DNA of 64,000 bases, from contig NZ_MKGR01000001.1 of NCBI RefSeq assembly GCF_001908095.1, positions 272,112 through 336,111 on the forward strand, in the 5' to 3' direction. Both the position numbers and the translations under genes were made by a program. Of the stretch, positions 49,889-58,830 are shown piece after piece (position 1 is the stretch's first letter; every line of letters begins with the position of its first letter). Below the pieces are notes generated by a model that saw only the letters and a list, made by a program, of their open reading frames with translations, was not told the origin of the DNA and did not search any database. The DNA is from Xenorhabdus thuongxuanensis (lineage in GTDB: Bacteria; Pseudomonadota; Gammaproteobacteria; Enterobacterales; Enterobacteriaceae).

Positions 49889-50098
49889 TTAGATTGCGAC
49901 AACGTTTGCAGCAGATGGACCTTTCGCACCCTCAGTAATTTCAAACTCTACTTTTTGGCCTTCAGCCAGAGTCTTGAATCCGCTAGACTGAATGGCGGAA
50001 AAGTGTACAAAAACATCTTTACTACCATCTTCTGGAGTGATAAAACCAAATCCTTTGGATTCATTAAACCACTTAACGTTACCTTTAATTTTTGACAT
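49889..50098 (-). CDS. cspE: Cold-shock-like protein CspE
   Basis: A 69-residue OB-fold RNA chaperone and antiterminator, almost identical to E. coli CspE ([20 protein letters not shown]). RNP1 KGFGFI and RNP2 VFVHF are intact. It lies next to crcB as in E. coli. The 190-base upstream gap is AT-rich and should contain the promoter and a long untranslated leader. Confidence 0.96.
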   Translation of the reverse strand: MSKIKGNVKWFNESKGFGFITPEDGSKDVFVHFSAIQSSGFKTLAEGQKVEFEITEGAKGPSAANVVAI

Positions 50099-50287
50099 TA
50101 AAACTTACCTTTAATAAAAAAGACACGAACTCTGTGTCACGTACAGTACAGCAAATAATATAGTCCACTGTCTGCAACATAGATCACGAAACATATAACC
50201 GAATGTAAAAAAACATACTTTTTGTTTAATTACACTGATTGATTTTATACGCCAATGGTGATTTCACAAATAAATTAGCGTTTTATT

Positions 50288-50773
50288 TTAATTCTGTTTA
50301 CTTTTCACCTTTCTATTCTTTTCATGATTAAGTAGCCACCTTTTGATATCCAGCCCACCGGTATAGCCAACCAATTTACCATCATGTCCAATCACGCGAT
50401 GACAAGGCACAATTAATGAAATAGGGTTGCGTGAATTTGCCATACCGACTGCACGACAATAATTTACCGATCCCAACGTTAGTGCCAATTGTTTATAACT
50501 CCACATTTCGCCATAAGGAATTTTACAAAGTTGCTGCCAAACACGTTGTTGGAATTCAGTTCCCTGCATACTCAAAGGAACGGTAAACGTTAATCGTTTC
50601 CCTTTAAAATATTCCTGCAACTCTTTCGTGCACTGCTTGGTTATCACACTCTTCGATTCTAATTCTTTCTTTTCGTTGACGAAATAGATACTGGTTACTC
50701 CTTCATCGTCCGCAGTGATATGTACATAAGGCTTGGGAAATCCTTCTGGAGTATTCAGGTAATGATGATACAT
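50288..50773 (-). CDS. ogt: Methylated-DNA-protein-cysteine methyltransferase (Ogt type)
   Basis: A 161-residue suicide enzyme that repairs O6-alkylguanine by transferring the alkyl group to its own cysteine. The C-terminal DNA-binding/catalytic domain has RAVGMANSRNP (arginine finger region) and the acceptor site IVPCHRVIG. The N-terminal half is a short ribonuclease-H-like fold. There is no Ada regulatory domain. An AGGTAG site precedes the ATG on the minus strand. It lies at the break between the two E. coli-like blocks of the window. Confidence 0.93.
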   Translation of the reverse strand: MYHHYLNTPEGFPKPYVHITADDEGVTSIYFVNEKKELESKSVITKQCTKELQEYFKGKRLTFTVPLSMQGTEFQQRVWQQLCKIPYGEMWSYKQLALTLGSVNYCRAVGMANSRNPISLIVPCHRVIGHDGKLVGYTGGLDIKRWLLNHEKNRKVKSKQN

Positions 50774-51110
50774 AAACTACCTCCATTTAATTTATTATTA
50801 AAAATTTCAGTACTAGCCTAAATCTCTCATCCATCAATTTGCAATGATGAATTCGGTTACACATCTGACAATTTGATAAAGAAATCATCGCGCCCTCTGA
50901 CAATTAAAATTATGGCTCTGCCAATAAGTTATAACACTTTATTTTTAATGTCACCTATTTAAAAAAGATCAAAACACTATATATAGATAAAATAATTAAA
51001 TAAAACACCATATATAGTATAATTTTCACAATTAAATTATCTCAATATAATACACATATGTTAGCATTTATTATTATTAAATAATATAACACCCAGAAAT
51101 TTTACTAGAA
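50774..51110. promoter_or_regulatory. AT-rich region with a 16-bp direct repeat
   Basis: The gap upstream of ogt contains AAAACACTATATATAG (50971-50986) and AAAACACCATATATAG (51003-51018), matching 15 of 16 bases and starting 32 bases apart, about three helical turns. Such phased repeats are typical of regulator binding. They lie about 200 bases before ogt and about 105-150 before the small frame at 51123. No gene is seen here. Confidence 0.4.
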
Positions 51111-51122
51111 GTGTTATCATTT

Positions 51123-51335
51123 ATGGCAAACACAGTGGTATGTCATCGGTTGGTTCTACATTTAGAAAACAACAATCGGGGGGCTAATTCCCCAAGAGAT
51201 ACACTACACTGCTACCAATCAACTCAATGGTGCGAAAAAGCTAGTTATATCCAAGTATTAACAGCGTTCACTCACAAACTGTGTGAAAAGCATCTCTCAG
51301 GCATTCAAGACTCTGATTCTTTTTTTCGACAATGA
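51123..51335 (+). CDS. Small Cys/His-rich hypothetical protein
   Basis: A 70-codon frame starting MANTVVCHRLVLHLENNN. It has four cysteines (about 7, 30, 37, 54) and several histidines, possibly metal-binding, and no membrane helix. Codon use is less AT-biased than the surrounding gap, which is the main argument that it is coding. The ribosome site is weak (AGAAG). An in-frame GTG at 51111 is an alternative. No family is recognised. Confidence 0.4.
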   Translation: MANTVVCHRLVLHLENNNRGANSPRDTLHCYQSTQWCEKASYIQVLTAFTHKLCEKHLSGIQDSDSFFRQ

Positions 51336-51974
51336 CTATTTTCCATCCTTAAAGCGGTGAAATGATGAACCAGACACAATGTATTTCAATTCGTTATTTC
51401 ACCAATTATTAGATATTAAATTATATATCTATTAATACTCTGTTCAATATAAAAACTCACTGAAAAATGATCTAAAAAATTCAAAACATAGAAAATGCAT
51501 AAAGTAAATATCGGACACTAAATTTCAACTCAATACCATGCAGTGAATCAATTATAAAAAGCAACAAATATAAATGACATATGCTATTGTTATAGCATTA
51601 TTTATATACCGGGAAATTCAATTTGACACCTTGAAAATAGAATTACATTCACTAATCTCTCAAATATATTATGATGATAATGTAAACTCATCAATTTTTC
51701 ATAGTTAGAATATGTTCCACCATCAACATCAAAAACAAGCATAAAAAAACAAAAAATCATAAAATTCAATATAATGCTCCAAAAAACCAAATCAATACCA
51801 AAAAAAACTCACCTTACCATCTCCAATATTATGTCATAGCAAAACATAATTTTTTATTAATGATATTAAATAAAGGGTTGTCAGTGCATTTTAATATGTT
51901 AGGGTATATGTTGGTAAAATATCAGCGGAGTAATTGAACGCAATATATCATCAACAACAGGAAAATATTATTCC
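51336..51974. other. AT-rich gap upstream of proV
   Basis: About 640 bases of very AT-rich sequence with no supported gene. A small 7-base hairpin ATGCTAT/ATAGCAT lies at 51581-51598. The proU promoter is expected near the right end, where an ACAGGAAAA ribosome site precedes proV. In E. coli proU is silenced by H-NS through AT-rich DNA; the composition here would suit that, as an inference. Confidence 0.45.
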
Positions 51975-53177
51975 ATGACTGTTAAACTTGAAGTTAAGAA
52001 TCTCTATAAAATATTTGGCAATAATCCTGGGCCAGCATTTAAGTTATTAGCGTCTGGTCTCAGTAAAGAACAAATACTTGAAAAAATAGGTCTCACCGTC
52101 GGTGTTCAAGATGTCAATCTGGCCATTGAAGAAGGCGAAATATTTGTGATCATGGGATTATCTGGTTCAGGTAAATCCACACTAGTACGTCTTCTCAATC
52201 GTCTGATAGAGCCTACCAAAGGCCATGTACTTATTGACGGCGAAGATATTTCCACCATCACAGAAACTCAGCTACGGGATGTTCGCCGCAGTAAGATCAG
52301 CATGGTTTTCCAATCATTTGCACTTATGCCACATTTGAATATTCTGGAAAATACGGCGTTTGGTATGGAGCTTGCGGGCGTCCCCAAAGAAGAACGTCAT
52401 CAAAAAGCCCTTGAAACACTGCAACAAGTCAATCTCGAAAGCTACGCTCTATCCTATCCCAATGAACTTTCCGGTGGTATGCAGCAACGTATTGGGTTAG
52501 CCAGGGCTTTGGCTAACAATCCCGATATTCTGTTAATGGACGAAGCCTTCTCAGCCCTTGATCCTTTAATCCGTGCCGAAATGCAAGATGAATTACTGCG
52601 CCTGCAAGGGGAACACCAACGTACAGTTGTTTTTATTTCCCACGATCTGGATGAAGCAATGCGTATCGGTGATCGCATTGCCATCATGCAAGATGGCATT
52701 GTCGTACAAGTCGGCACGCCTGATGAAATCATGAATAGCCCCGCTAATGATTATGTTAAAACATTCTTCCGTGGTGTGGATGTTGGGCATGTTTTCTCAG
52801 CCAAAGACATTGCTCGCCGTCGGCCAGAAACATTGCTTCATGCCGCAGCAGGTTTTGGTCCCCGTTCTGCATTGAAAGTGCTGGATAATGAAGACAGAAA
52901 CTATGGCTATTTAATCGAAAAAGGTCAGAAGTTTATTGGCGTGGTATCTGTCAATTCCCTGCAACAAGCATTGGCAGAGAAAAAATCCATTGAACATGCT
53001 GTATTGGAAAAACCAACCGCCGTTTCGGCAGATATTCCGTTGAATGAATTGATATCCACCGTCGCGCAATCTCCCTGTGCCGTTCCTGTCATAGATGACA
53101 ATAATCGTTATTTAGGTGTCATTTCCAAAGGAATATTGCTACAGGCCTTAGATAAGGAAGCACCCAATGGACAATAA
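51975..53177 (+). CDS. proV: Glycine betaine/proline ABC transporter ATPase ProV
   Basis: A 400-residue cytoplasmic ATPase of the osmoprotectant importer ProU. Walker [10 protein letters not shown] is near 61-69, the signature LSGGMQQR near 163-170, and Walker [12 protein letters not shown] near 183-193. Tandem CBS domains follow (about 280-395), which regulate ProV-type transporters by ionic strength. Length equals E. coli ProV. It overlaps proW by 11 bases. Confidence 0.96.
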   Translation: MTVKLEVKNLYKIFGNNPGPAFKLLASGLSKEQILEKIGLTVGVQDVNLAIEEGEIFVIMGLSGSGKSTLVRLLNRLIEPTKGHVLIDGEDISTITETQLRDVRRSKISMVFQSFALMPHLNILENTAFGMELAGVPKEERHQKALETLQQVNLESYALSYPNELSGGMQQRIGLARALANNPDILLMDEAFSALDPLIRAEMQDELLRLQGEHQRTVVFISHDLDEAMRIGDRIAIMQDGIVVQVGTPDEIMNSPANDYVKTFFRGVDVGHVFSAKDIARRRPETLLHAAAGFGPRSALKVLDNEDRNYGYLIEKGQKFIGVVSVNSLQQALAEKKSIEHAVLEKPTAVSADIPLNELISTVAQSPCAVPVIDDNNRYLGVISKGILLQALDKEAPNGQ

Positions 53178-54348
53178 CTCTCCACAGACAGTCACTGATC
53201 CCACCAACAGCAGTGATCCTTGGATGGATAGTGGCACCGCTGCTCCTTCATCAAACCACGATTGGCTGAATACTTCTGCAACCAATATTCCTCCAGAACA
53301 CTTTAATTTCATGTCACCTTTTCAACATAAGCTAATTCCGTTTGACTCATGGGTGACTAATATCATCGATTGGGCTGTCGTACACTTCCGGCCTGTTTTT
53401 CAAGTAATCCGCGTTCCAGTCGATTTTGTCCTCAATGGTTTTGAACAGTTTCTGACCACACTGCCCCCTCCCATCACCATTTTGTTTTTTGCATTACTGG
53501 CCTGGCAAGTTGCTGGTGCAGGAATAGGCGTTATTTCTTTAATTTCGTTGATCATGATCGGTGCAATTGGGGCATGGTCAGAAGCTATGATAACCATGGC
53601 TCTAGTGCTAACTGCCCTACTGTTCTGCCTTATAATTGGACTTCCTCTTGGGATCGGATTGGCTCGCAATGAACGGCTAGCCAAAATTGTTCGCCCCTTG
53701 CTAGATGCCATGCAAACCACTCCTGCTTTCGTTTATCTCGTTCCCATCGTAATGCTATTTGGCATAGGGAATGTACCCGGTGTCATCGTCACCATCATTT
53801 TTGCGTTACCTCCCATTATTCGCCTGACAATTTTGGGAATAAAACAAGTTCCATCAGATTTAATTGAAGCCGCCAGATCATTTGGGGCAAGCCCACGGCA
53901 AATGCTGTTCAAAGTTCAATTACCGTTGGCGATGCCTACAATTATGGCGGGTGTGAATCAAACATTGATGTTAGCACTTTCTATGGTCGTTATCGCTTCC
54001 ATGATTGCGGTTGGCGGCTTGGGACTGATGGTATTACGTGGTATTGGCCGTCTTGATATAGGATTGGCAGCCGTTGGCGGTACAGGAATTGTCATTCTTG
54101 CCATTATCCTTGATCGCCTGACTCAATCTTTGGGCAAAAATCATCGAACCAAAGGAGGACGCTGGTATCACTCTGGGCCAATAGGATTACTGCACCTGCT
54201 TTTTCTCTCAATTCGCTCAATTAAGAAAAAAGCCGCCCATCAAAATCATGCCAGTAAAAATAATACGCCCAAAACGATATCCGACCTGGTAACAAAAGGA
54301 GGAAACAACCATGCACATAATCACCTTATGCAAAAAGATCATGAATAA
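53167..54348 (+). CDS. proW: Glycine betaine/proline ABC transporter permease ProW
   Basis: A 393-residue inner-membrane permease. A long hydrophilic N-terminus (about 1-95) precedes the permease domain with about seven helices. The EAA loop [26 protein letters not shown] (about 233-258) docks ProV. A C-terminal extension of about 45 residues, basic and rich in Asn and His, goes beyond the E. coli length (354). The end overlaps proX. Confidence 0.95.
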   Translation: MDNNSPQTVTDPTNSSDPWMDSGTAAPSSNHDWLNTSATNIPPEHFNFMSPFQHKLIPFDSWVTNIIDWAVVHFRPVFQVIRVPVDFVLNGFEQFLTTLPPPITILFFALLAWQVAGAGIGVISLISLIMIGAIGAWSEAMITMALVLTALLFCLIIGLPLGIGLARNERLAKIVRPLLDAMQTTPAFVYLVPIVMLFGIGNVPGVIVTIIFALPPIIRLTILGIKQVPSDLIEAARSFGASPRQMLFKVQLPLAMPTIMAGVNQTLMLALSMVVIASMIAVGGLGLMVLRGIGRLDIGLAAVGGTGIVILAIILDRLTQSLGKNHRTKGGRWYHSGPIGLLHLLFLSIRSIKKKAAHQNHASKNNTPKTISDLVTKGGNNHAHNHLMQKDHE

Positions 54349-55351
54349 GGGGATAATTTTTGCAACGCTTCTCATGGCATTCATAAGCCTCTCATTATCC
54401 TCAATAGCATCTGCCACTGACCTTCCCGGCAAAGGTATCAGTGTACAACCGCTACAAAGTACAATCAGTGAAGAAACATTTCAGACTTTGATTGTCTGCA
54501 AAGCCTTGGAAAAACTCGGCTATGACGTCAAACCGATCAAAGAAGTTGATTATAACGTCGCTTACACCTCCATTGCTTCTGGTGATGCCACATTTATGGC
54601 CGTCAATTGGGTACCACTCCATGATGCCCCATACAAAGCTGCCGGAGGAGATAATATCTTCTATCGCAAGGGAAGTTATGTTGTAAATGCGGCTCAAGGG
54701 TATCTTATTGATAAAAAAACCGCAGAAAAATATCACATTACCAATATCGCTCAATTGAAAGATCCTAAACTTGCCAAGCTGTTTGATAGTAATGGAGATG
54801 GAAAAGCAGACTTGACAGGCTGTAACCCTGGATGGGGGTGTGAAAGAGCGATCAATCATCACTTAGCTGCTTATGGATTAGAGAATACCGTGGAGCAAAA
54901 CCAAGGCAATTATGCAGCTATGATGGCTGACACTATTGCCCGTTATCGGGAAGGTAAACCTATCCTCTATTATACTTGGACACCTTACTGGGTGAGTGAT
55001 GTACTAAAACCCGGAAAAGATGTCGTCTGGCTTCAAGTCCCCTTTTCTGCTATCGGTGAGGGAGAAACCATCAATACTCAGTTGCCTAACGGTCGTAACT
55101 ATGGCTTCCCTCCCAGTTCCATGCATATCGTGGCAAACAAAACGTGGGCAGAAAAGAACCCTGCTGCTGCGAAACTTTTTGCTGTTATGGCCTTACCTAT
55201 TGCTGATATCAGTGCTCAAAATCAGCTCATGCATAACGCCAAAATTTCAGAAGCTGATATTGAACGTCAAGCTGAAGACTGGATCAAAACACATCGGAAA
55301 ACGGTAGATGGCTGGCTAAAAGCAGCCAAAAAAGTCGCTCACAAAGCATAA
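54311..55351 (+). CDS. proX: Glycine betaine-binding periplasmic protein ProX
   Basis: A 346-residue binding protein with a signal peptide cleaved near SIASA. Ligand-box tryptophans lie in [10 protein letters not shown] and [11 protein letters not shown], with GCNPGWGCE between. An AGGAGG site (54297-54302) eight bases before ATG 54311 supports this start, which lies inside proW. ATG 54341 would give a signal peptide nearer the usual length and cannot be excluded. It delivers glycine betaine or proline betaine to ProVW under osmotic stress, for example in insect haemolymph. Confidence 0.94.
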   Translation: MHIITLCKKIMNKGIIFATLLMAFISLSLSSIASATDLPGKGISVQPLQSTISEETFQTLIVCKALEKLGYDVKPIKEVDYNVAYTSIASGDATFMAVNWVPLHDAPYKAAGGDNIFYRKGSYVVNAAQGYLIDKKTAEKYHITNIAQLKDPKLAKLFDSNGDGKADLTGCNPGWGCERAINHHLAAYGLENTVEQNQGNYAAMMADTIARYREGKPILYYTWTPYWVSDVLKPGKDVVWLQVPFSAIGEGETINTQLPNGRNYGFPPSSMHIVANKTWAEKNPAAAKLFAVMALPIADISAQNQLMHNAKISEADIERQAEDWIKTHRKTVDGWLKAAKKVAHKA

Positions 55352-55516
55352 ATTCATCTTTCTTTCATTCTGTACCTGGGTAGTCGCAAAGATATTAACA
55401 AAATCACGGCTATCCAGTACACACCTCTTCTATCACGATCAACTCCTTTGTTCTCAAAGAAATTATTTAAATAATTTATATATTTTATATTTTCACTTTC
55501 ACCATATTTTGTTAAT

Positions 55517-55533
55517 GTTACTTTATCTGTTAA
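55517..55533 (+). promoter_or_regulatory. Motif shared with the mprA promoter, copy 1
   Basis: GTTACTTTATCTGTTAA, 20 bases before the ygaZ start. A near copy lies before mprA at 56789, agreeing in 14 of 17 positions (GTTACTTTAYCKGTTRA). It is a candidate binding site for the MarR-type repressor MprA. Confidence 0.45.
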
Positions 55534-55552
55534 CAAAAAAATAAAATATTCC

Positions 55553-56317
55553 ATGCCAATGCCTGATAAGTCTGCACTTGATATACCAATATCTGATACA
55601 TCAGAATCCGAAAATCCTCTACCAAGTAAGACTTCTTCATTTAAAGACGGTATTTGGGATAGTCTCCCAATCGCCATTGGCTATATTCCCGTCTCTTTTG
55701 CATTTGGCTTAAGCGCCACTAAACTGGGATTTACTCCCATAGAAGCCATATTTTTTTCATGTGTCATTTATGCTGGTGCCAGCCAGTTTGTCATCACGGC
55801 TTTACTGAGTGCAGGAATGTCATTGTGGTTTTCTGCGCTAACTGTAATGGCAATGGATATCCGCCATATTTTATATGGCCCTGCCTTACGTTATCGCATC
55901 AAACAAAAATTATCGGAAAAGAAAACCGTAATTTGGGCCTTTGGCCTGACTGATGAAGTTTTTGCCGCAGCAACAACTAAATTAATTAAAGACCAACGGA
56001 GCTGGAGTGAAAACTGGATGGTCGCCATTGCAATATGTTCTTGGCTCTCTTGGGTGTTGGGTACAGTATCTGGAGCCATATTAGGTAATGGTTATTTGAG
56101 CTCTTATCCAGCCATTGAAGCTGCCATGATATTTATGCTTCCGGCTCTATTCTTAAGTTTTTTGTTAGCATCTTTCAAAAAACAAAATACCTACTGTGTT
56201 ACCGCTGCTTTATTGGGCGCATTAATGGGAATCATATTTTTTTCAATTCCTATCGCCATTCTTGCGGGGATCATGAGTGGATGTTTAGCGGCACTTCTGC
56301 AAACTAAAAATGCATGA
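55553..56317 (+). CDS. ygaZ: AzlC-family branched-chain amino acid exporter subunit YgaZ
   Basis: A 254-residue membrane protein, the large subunit of the valine/branched-chain exporter YgaZH. The core from KDGIWDSLPIAIGYIPVSFAFGLSATKLGF onward matches E. coli YgaZ. IIYAGASQF-type and VMAMDIRHILYGP segments are typical of the AzlC family. There are about five to six helices. The first 30 residues are hydrophilic and variable. It is followed by ygaH after 44 bases, as in E. coli. Confidence 0.93.
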   Translation: MPMPDKSALDIPISDTSESENPLPSKTSSFKDGIWDSLPIAIGYIPVSFAFGLSATKLGFTPIEAIFFSCVIYAGASQFVITALLSAGMSLWFSALTVMAMDIRHILYGPALRYRIKQKLSEKKTVIWAFGLTDEVFAAATTKLIKDQRSWSENWMVAIAICSWLSWVLGTVSGAILGNGYLSSYPAIEAAMIFMLPALFLSFLLASFKKQNTYCVTAALLGALMGIIFFSIPIAILAGIMSGCLAALLQTKNA

Positions 56318-56361
56318 TTAGTACCTTACATAATTAATATATTACATAACTAGCTCATTAT

Positions 56362-56697
56362 ATGATTGATAATAAAATACTTCTTATCGGACTTATTGTA
56401 GGTGCTGCCAACTTTTTATTCCGTTATCTTCCTCTGCGCCTGGGTGTCAATCACTCACCGACAGAAAAAAAAGGCAAAATGGGCGTCATACTCGACAGCA
56501 TTGGTATTGCATCAATTTGCTCACTCCTTATCGTCTCCAGCATTCCTGACGTCATGAAGGAGCACAGCAAACTTTTTCCGACTCTAATTGGCTACCTAAC
56601 CATCTGTCTGTTTTTCTACAAAACTCGAAGCATCATTATTTCAACACTGTCTGGGGCTGTAGTTTTTGGAATAATATTCAAAGTATTTATGAATTAG
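56362..56697 (+). CDS. ygaH: AzlD-family exporter subunit YgaH
   Basis: A 111-residue hydrophobic protein with four likely helices and a conserved ANFLFRYLPLRLG segment near the N-terminus, the mark of AzlD/YgaH. It forms the small subunit of the L-valine exporter with YgaZ. Length matches E. coli YgaH. Confidence 0.9.
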   Translation: MIDNKILLIGLIVGAANFLFRYLPLRLGVNHSPTEKKGKMGVILDSIGIASICSLLIVSSIPDVMKEHSKLFPTLIGYLTICLFFYKTRSIIISTLSGAVVFGIIFKVFMN

Positions 56698-56788
56698 GTA
56701 TCAATATTTAAAGAAATATGATGATAATAAATAACTATAATTGCTAAATTTAACTTTTAATATAGTATTTGTATGGTTTTTAACAAAA

Positions 56789-56805
56789 GTTACTTTACCG
56801 GTTGA
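56789..56805 (+). promoter_or_regulatory. Motif shared with the ygaZ promoter, copy 2
   Basis: GTTACTTTACCGGTTGA, 22 bases before mprA. The distance to the start codon is nearly the same as for the copy before ygaZ (55517-55533). It is a candidate autoregulatory site for MprA. Confidence 0.45.
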
Positions 56806-56826
56806 AACTAATAAGGTATCTAAACA

Positions 56827-57342
56827 ATGGAAAGTTCATTCACTCCCACAGAAGAGTTACTTAATTGCCGTGTAGCACAGCAAAAAAGTTTACCCTATCA
56901 AGAGATATTACTGACTCGCTTATCCATGCATGTCCAGAGCAAGCTTCTGGAAAATCGCAACAACATGCTGAAAGCACAAGGAATCAATGAAACCTTGTTT
57001 ATGGCTCTGATGATTCTGGATACCAAAGAAAGTCGTAGCATTCAGCCATCAGAACTTAGTGCTGCATTGGGCTCTTCCCGTACAAATGCAACCCGAATTG
57101 CAGATGAATTAGAAAAGCAAGGCTGGATAGAGAGAAAAGAGAGCCATAACGATCGTCGTTGCCTCCATCTCCATCTCACAGAAAAAGGTTCAAACTTTTT
57201 GAACAGTTTACTTCCACCACAGCACGAATGCCTGATCAAACTTTGGTCTATTCTGGATTCCGAGGAGAAAAAACAGTTAGAAAAATTGATGAGAAAAATT
57301 TTGGGGCAATTAGATAATATTGGGGATTGTTTAAGTAAGTGA
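56827..57342 (+). CDS. mprA: MarR-family repressor MprA (EmrR)
   Basis: A 171-residue winged-helix regulator. The DNA-binding region (about 60-115) includes [31 protein letters not shown] and the wing [14 protein letters not shown]. It represses emrAB and is released by hydrophobic drugs and uncouplers. E. coli MprA has 176 residues and the same neighbours. Confidence 0.94.
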   Translation: MESSFTPTEELLNCRVAQQKSLPYQEILLTRLSMHVQSKLLENRNNMLKAQGINETLFMALMILDTKESRSIQPSELSAALGSSRTNATRIADELEKQGWIERKESHNDRRCLHLHLTEKGSNFLNSLLPPQHECLIKLWSILDSEEKKQLEKLMRKILGQLDNIGDCLSK

Positions 57343-57491
57343 TTCCCCTTCTTTCTAAACGGCTTTGAACCAAGAAAACATGTTATAGCAATATGATCTA
57401 AAAAAACTTTTCTACTAGCCTGTATCATCAGATACTTCGTATGGCTGACTATTATCTTCAGATAATACTTAAATCCATATCGTTCGTCCTT

Positions 57492-57519
57492 TCCAGTAGT
57501 GTAAACGCACACTACTGGA
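57492..57519 (+). promoter_or_regulatory. Perfect hairpin in the mprA-emrA gap
   Basis: An 11-base inverted repeat TCCAGTAGTGT/ACACTACTGGA with a 6-base loop, about 65 bases before emrA. No T-tract follows. It may be a processing or attenuation element, or a protein site, within the 243-base gap. Confidence 0.45.
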
Positions 57520-57585
57520 GATGTATTGCGTCCTGTTGCGGCCACACAATTAATAATAAGTTAAGAAAAAATACGGAGACTCTCC

Positions 57586-58821
57586 ATGAGTACTAGTGAG
57601 AAAACACTGCTTCCGTCTAGCGAAAAAACGCTATCCTCAAGCGAAATACAATCTCCTGCAAAGGTAAAAACAAAAAATAATACTAAGAAACAGAAACGTC
57701 GCCATATCATTACGTTATTGACGTTATTTTTCCTTCTGCTTGGGGCAGGTTATACCATTTACTGGTTTCTCATTTTACGTCACCACCAAGAAACCGATAA
57801 TGCCTATGTTACAGGTAATCAGATACAAGTCATGTCGCAAATTGCGGGCAGCGTCGTGACTGTCAATTTTGACAATACTGATTTTGTGAAAAGTGGCCAG
57901 CCTCTCATTCAACTCGATCCCCGTGACGCCGAATTGGCCCTGGAAAGAACCAAAAATGAATTAGCCAATACTGTCCGAATCACTCATCAACACCTGATTG
58001 ACAGTAAAAGATATCAAGCCATCATTGAGCTGAAAAAAATTGCTCTCAGAAAAGCTCAAAATGATCTCAGCCGAAGGGAAATATTAGGTACTCAGGATTT
58101 GATTGGTAAAGAAGAGTTGCAACATATGCGCGAAACTGTTTCTGCTGCCCAAGCTGATCTGGATGTTGCAATAGCTCAATATAAAAGCAATCAGGCCATT
58201 ATTTTGGATACTCCGCTGGAAAAACAGCCAGCTATCGAAAAAGCGGCCTCCGGCGTCCGTGATGCTTGGCTCGCCTTGCAGAGAACTAATATTGTCAGCC
58301 CTGTTGATGGTTATGTCGCTCGTCGCAGCGTTCAGGTAGGTTCTCGTATCAATTCAGGAACACCATTGATGGCGATTGTACCCGCCAACAATATGTGGAT
58401 TGAGGCCAATTTCAAAGAAACCCAACTGGCAAATATGCGGATTGGACAGCCGACTACAATCGTCAGCGATTTCTATGGTGACGATATTGTTTATACTGGC
58501 AAGATTGCAGGTATCGATATGGGAACCGGTAGTGCCTTTTCTCTATTGCCAGCGCAAAATGCCAGCGGAAACTGGATTAAGGTCGTACAACGCTTGCCAG
58601 TCCGTATTGAACTTGATCCTGAACAATTAAAACAACATCCATTGCGAATTGGGTTATCAACAAAAGTCACCGTGGACACAGCGAACACCGATGGAACTGT
58701 ACTGGCAACCACCGGACGTACCCTTCCAGCCTATCAGACCAAAGCCTTGACGATAGATATGGCTCCTGCAAACAAAATAGTTACTGACATTATTAATAGT
58801 AATGCAGGAAACCAAATTTAA
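57586..58821 (+). CDS. emrA: Multidrug efflux membrane-fusion protein EmrA
   Basis: A 411-residue HlyD-type adaptor. A cytoplasmic, Lys/Ser-rich N-terminus of about 45 residues, a single membrane helix (about 46-65), then the periplasmic lipoyl, coiled-coil (about 125-220) and beta-barrel domains. HQETDNAYVTGNQIQVMSQIAGSV is the conserved start of the periplasmic part. It links EmrB to TolC. It is slightly longer than E. coli EmrA (390), mostly at the N-terminus. AGAGAC-type sequence precedes the ATG. Confidence 0.94.
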   Translation: MSTSEKTLLPSSEKTLSSSEIQSPAKVKTKNNTKKQKRRHIITLLTLFFLLLGAGYTIYWFLILRHHQETDNAYVTGNQIQVMSQIAGSVVTVNFDNTDFVKSGQPLIQLDPRDAELALERTKNELANTVRITHQHLIDSKRYQAIIELKKIALRKAQNDLSRREILGTQDLIGKEELQHMRETVSAAQADLDVAIAQYKSNQAIILDTPLEKQPAIEKAASGVRDAWLALQRTNIVSPVDGYVARRSVQVGSRINSGTPLMAIVPANNMWIEANFKETQLANMRIGQPTTIVSDFYGDDIVYTGKIAGIDMGTGSAFSLLPAQNASGNWIKVVQRLPVRIELDPEQLKQHPLRIGLSTKVTVDTANTDGTVLATTGRTLPAYQTKALTIDMAPANKIVTDIINSNAGNQI

Positions 58822-58830
58822 GGGGGAGTC

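Noticed and set aside
51602..51790. Hydrophobic 62-codon minus-strand frame upstream of proV
   Set aside because: It starts at TTG without a ribosome site in very AT-rich DNA, where hydrophobic chance frames are expected.
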